From Granulicella sp. 5B5 (lineage in GTDB: Bacteria; Acidobacteriota; Terriglobia; Terriglobales; Acidobacteriaceae), in assembly GCF_014083945.1 (NCBI RefSeq), contig NZ_CP046444.1, forward strand, positions 2,542,001-2,606,000: a stretch of DNA of 64,000 nucleotides. The letters are read 5' to 3'. The notes beneath the pieces are model-generated. The model searched no databases and was not told where the DNA came from. It saw only the letters and a program-made list of their open reading frames with translations. The position numbers were made by a program, and so were the translations under genes. This document shows, piece after piece, positions 62,033-64,000 of this stretch. Each line of letters starts with the position of its first letter. Within the stretch, counting starts at the first letter, position 1.

Positions 62033-62986
62033 ATGAATATTGGGCCAGCGAAACCGGTTCGTACGACGAAGGCTGCCGCGCGGAAGCGGGCGGCGAAGCC
62101 CGATGCTACGCGTACGACGCAGAGCAAGGTGGCGGTGAAGAGCCGCGAACGCCTGCCCGCTGTGGACCTGATGGAGCTGGAGGGCCGGCTGGAGTATGAG
62201 TTCGTGCGGCCGGAGCTGCTGGAGCTGGCGGTGACGCACCGGTCGCACACGTATGAGGCGCGGCATGGGGTCCCGGCGGTGATATTGCCTGCGCACCCGG
62301 AGCAGCGCGACCAGCGGAACGCGCCGGGCACGGACAACGAGCAGCTTGAGTTCCTGGGCGATGCGGTGATCGGGCTGGTGATCACGGATGCGCTGTTCCG
62401 GGAGTTTCCCCAGTGCAGCGAGGGCGACCTGACGCGGTTGCGGTCCAATCTGGTGAGCCGGAAGCGCATGGCGGAGATGGGGCAGGCACTGGGGCTGGAT
62501 GTAACCCTGCGGCTGGGCAAGAGCGCGGAGCAGAACGGTGGCCGCAGCAAGCCTGCTCTGGTGGCCAATGCAGCAGAGGCTGTGCTCGCGGCGGTGTATC
62601 TGGATGCGCGTGCGGCCGGGCGCGATGGGCTGGCGGCGATCCAGCGGCTGGCGGAGCGGTACCTGGTGCAGCCGGAGCTGCCGGCGATGCGCGCGGCGGT
62701 GGAGGCCGAGGCGGGGCGGGCGCTGCGTGACCACAAGACGCTGCTGCAGGAGCGCGTGCAGGCGAGCAATGCGGGGCGTCTGCGGTATGTGGATGTGGCC
62801 GAGAGCGGTCCGCCGCACTTGAAGCGGTTTACCGTGGAGGCGCAGCTGGAGCATGAGGGTGAGGCGCGCGTGCTGGCACAAGGTGAGGGCGGCAGCAAGA
62901 AAGAGGCGCAGCAGCGTGCGGCAGAGCTAGCCCTGGCCGTATGGGCCGTGCAGGAGAGTGAGACAGCCAGCGAGGTGAGGATGTGA
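62033..62986 (+). CDS. rnc: Ribonuclease III with extension and insert
   Basis: The 317-aa enzyme cleaves double-stranded RNA, for example rRNA precursors. Residues 1-45 form a basic extension. The nuclease domain has LAVTHRSHTYEA and NEQLEFLGDAVIGL (Glu103 and Glu106, Asp110), separated by a 25-residue insert. The second metal-binding motif is VANAAEAVLAAVYLD, where Asn179 replaces the usual Asp before Glu182. The dsRNA-binding domain (about 230-317) ends EGGSKKEAQQRAAELALAV. ATG 62033 is used; a longer frame starts at 61982. It overlaps lepB by four bases. Confidence 0.92.
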   Translation: MNIGPAKPVRTTKAAARKRAAKPDATRTTQSKVAVKSRERLPAVDLMELEGRLEYEFVRPELLELAVTHRSHTYEARHGVPAVILPAHPEQRDQRNAPGTDNEQLEFLGDAVIGLVITDALFREFPQCSEGDLTRLRSNLVSRKRMAEMGQALGLDVTLRLGKSAEQNGGRSKPALVANAAEAVLAAVYLDARAAGRDGLAAIQRLAERYLVQPELPAMRAAVEAEAGRALRDHKTLLQERVQASNAGRLRYVDVAESGPPHLKRFTVEAQLEHEGEARVLAQGEGGSKKEAQQRAAELALAVWAVQESETASEVRM

Positions 62987-63777
62987 GCGAGCCGCTGCAG
63001 ACCGAGCTGATGGCCGCGGTGCTGCCGCAGTCTGAGGTGGTGTCCGCGGCGGTAGCACAGCCGAGGGTGCGGCGGGTGAAAGTGGACCGCGTGTACTCGC
63101 ACGATGGGGTGTTTACGGTCTTCCGCAACCTGCTGGAGACGATGGTGGTGGCGATCTTTATCGTGACGTTCGCGGTGCAGCCTTCGCGGATACCGAGCGA
63201 GAGCATGGTGCCGACGCTGAAGGTAGGCGACTTTCTGCTGGTGGACAAGCAGGTGTTTGCGCCGTCGGGATTTCTGGACCGGCTGATGCTGCCGCCGGGG
63301 AAGATCCGTCGCGGCGACATGATCGTGTTCCACTATCCTGTCGATCCGGATGTGACGCTGGTGAAGCGCGTGGTCGGGGTTCCGGGAGACCGGCTACACC
63401 TGCACCACGGCAAGGTGTACATCGACGATGTGCAGATGTATGAGCCGTATGCGATCTATACGAAGTCGCGGGCGAACAACTATCGCGATGAGTTTCCTTC
63501 GCAGCGGGAGTTTCCGGACGACAACGTGCAGACGAACTGGTGGCTGGCACTGCGGAAGACCCCTCCCGGGGGGGACCTGGTGGTGCCTCCGGGAGAGTAC
63601 TTTGTGCTGGGCGACAACCGGAACGATAGCGAGGACAGCCGCTACTGGGGGTTCGTGCCGCAGGATGCGGTGATCGGCCGGCCGCTGCTGGTGTACTTTA
63701 CCGAGCAGGCCGAGGATGCGGCGGGCGCGATGAACCATGTGCGCGCCGAGTGGCACTCGTTCCATGTGCCGCGATAG
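62983..63777 (+). CDS. lepB: Signal peptidase I (second copy)
   Basis: The 264-aa membrane protease has one N-terminal helix (about residues 48-66), RIPSESMVPTLKVGDFLLVD with catalytic Ser74, TLVKRVVGVPGDRLHLHHGK with Lys128, and the C-terminal GDNRNDSEDSRYWGFVP. It is 35-45% similar to the first copy by eye, with the same domain order. The GTG or ATG start overlaps rnc by four bases; GTG 62983 is used. Copy 2 of the dispersed repeat starts two bases after the stop codon. Confidence 0.95.
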   Translation: MSEPLQTELMAAVLPQSEVVSAAVAQPRVRRVKVDRVYSHDGVFTVFRNLLETMVVAIFIVTFAVQPSRIPSESMVPTLKVGDFLLVDKQVFAPSGFLDRLMLPPGKIRRGDMIVFHYPVDPDVTLVKRVVGVPGDRLHLHHGKVYIDDVQMYEPYAIYTKSRANNYRDEFPSQREFPDDNVQTNWWLALRKTPPGGDLVVPPGEYFVLGDNRNDSEDSRYWGFVPQDAVIGRPLLVYFTEQAEDAAGAMNHVRAEWHSFHVPR

Positions 63778-63778
63778 G

Positions 63779-63890
63779 GATACCCCCTCCCCCCTCCCCT
63801 ATGTAGCGGAGGTATCCAGCAGAATCAGCGACTTACGGGGTGATCCCGGGGGTAAGTGGCTCATTCTTTATATGGTTATGGGTATGATAT
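63779..63890. repeat. Dispersed structured repeat, copy 2
   Basis: This 112-base segment matches 5974-6083. GATACCCCCTCC (63779-63790) and GGAGGTATC (63808-63816) can pair. CTTACGGGG and CCGGGGGTAAG form a second possible hairpin. It lies directly after the second signal peptidase gene. See copy 1 for details. Confidence 0.8.
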
Positions 63891-63939
63891 TGCTGGCAAA
63901 AGGGTTAGCTCGCCGTAGATAAAAACATCCAGATTTGAG

Positions 63940-63967
63940 CCCTGAGCTGTCAGCCCTGAGCTGTGAG
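63940..63967. repeat. 14-bp tandem duplication
   Basis: CCCTGAGCTGTCAG is followed directly by CCCTGAGCTGTGAG (one mismatch). No gene overlaps it. Rest of the window end carries nothing recognised. Confidence 0.7.
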
Positions 63968-64000
63968 ATTTCTTCCTACTTCCAGTATAGCTGGCTGGAA

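Overview
The window looks like a chromosome segment of an Acidobacteriota member, probably of the Terriglobus/Granulicella/Edaphobacter group. This is an inference from high-GC coding sequence, long antisense shadow frames, frequent GTG/TTG starts, and the gene content: DUF4396, DUF2306 and YceI proteins, many ECF sigma units, large secreted glycoside hydrolases and a wzi/wzc/wza polysaccharide cluster. No rRNA gene, phage or transposase was seen. Two tRNA genes are present: Ser-CGA and Ala-GGC.

Positions 1-15540 are mostly core and housekeeping. They hold a DUF4396 membrane protein (cut by the window edge), adenosylhomocysteinase, a zinc alcohol dehydrogenase, signal peptidase I and an AsmA-like protein. 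Next come an orphan LytTR response regulator and a methyltransferase/DUF2306/FAD-oxidoreductase/YceI run that may act on an isoprenoid or other lipid. An ECF sigma gene is translationally coupled to two small membrane/zinc-ribbon genes. RlmB follows, overlapping a peptidase-like protein with a degenerate HExxH. Positions 15708-22378 form a sugar-use locus on the minus strand: a Tat-exported GH2 enzyme, a TolB-like propeller and an MFS transporter.

Positions 22467-49198 are a surface-polysaccharide region. It encodes a GDP-mannose 3,5-epimerase-like protein, the four dTDP-L-rhamnose genes (rfbA, B, C, D, split over three transcription units) and three genes of the CDP-3,6-dideoxyhexose route (rfbF, G, H). 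It also has an acyltransferase, Wzi, several glycosyltransferases, a Wzc tyrosine autokinase, Wza, a Wzy-like polymerase, a Wzx-like flippase, two tandem hexapeptide acyltransferases and a second sugar epimerase. Decayed gmd and fcl genes show that the GDP-fucose branch has been lost. Several genes here (acyltransferase, wzy/wzx block, last glycosyltransferase) look AT-richer than the flanks, which suggests acquisition. Phosphomannomutase and mannose-1-phosphate guanylyltransferase (55459-58047) supply GDP-mannose. No initiating phosphoglycosyl transferase was recognised.

Positions 49599-52120 hold a CpxAR-like two-component pair, two CpxR-box-like sites in the divergent spacer and a small one-helix membrane protein. 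Positions 52372-55424 hold tRNA-Ser, a GH29 alpha-L-fucosidase with a good promoter and an inverted repeat, and a LacI-family regulator. Positions 58342-63777 hold tRNA-Ala, an ECF sigma/anti-sigma pair (the anti-sigma has a TonB-C-like domain), a TPR protein, RNase III and a second signal peptidase I.

The most unusual non-coding signal is a 110-112 bp structured repeat found twice, 58 kb apart. Each copy starts two bases after a stop codon, and the copies are about 90% identical by my hand alignment. Other candidates for follow-up are the sigma/2-TM/zinc-ribbon operon, the isoprenoid-like operon without a polyketide synthase, and the two-component/small-membrane-protein module.
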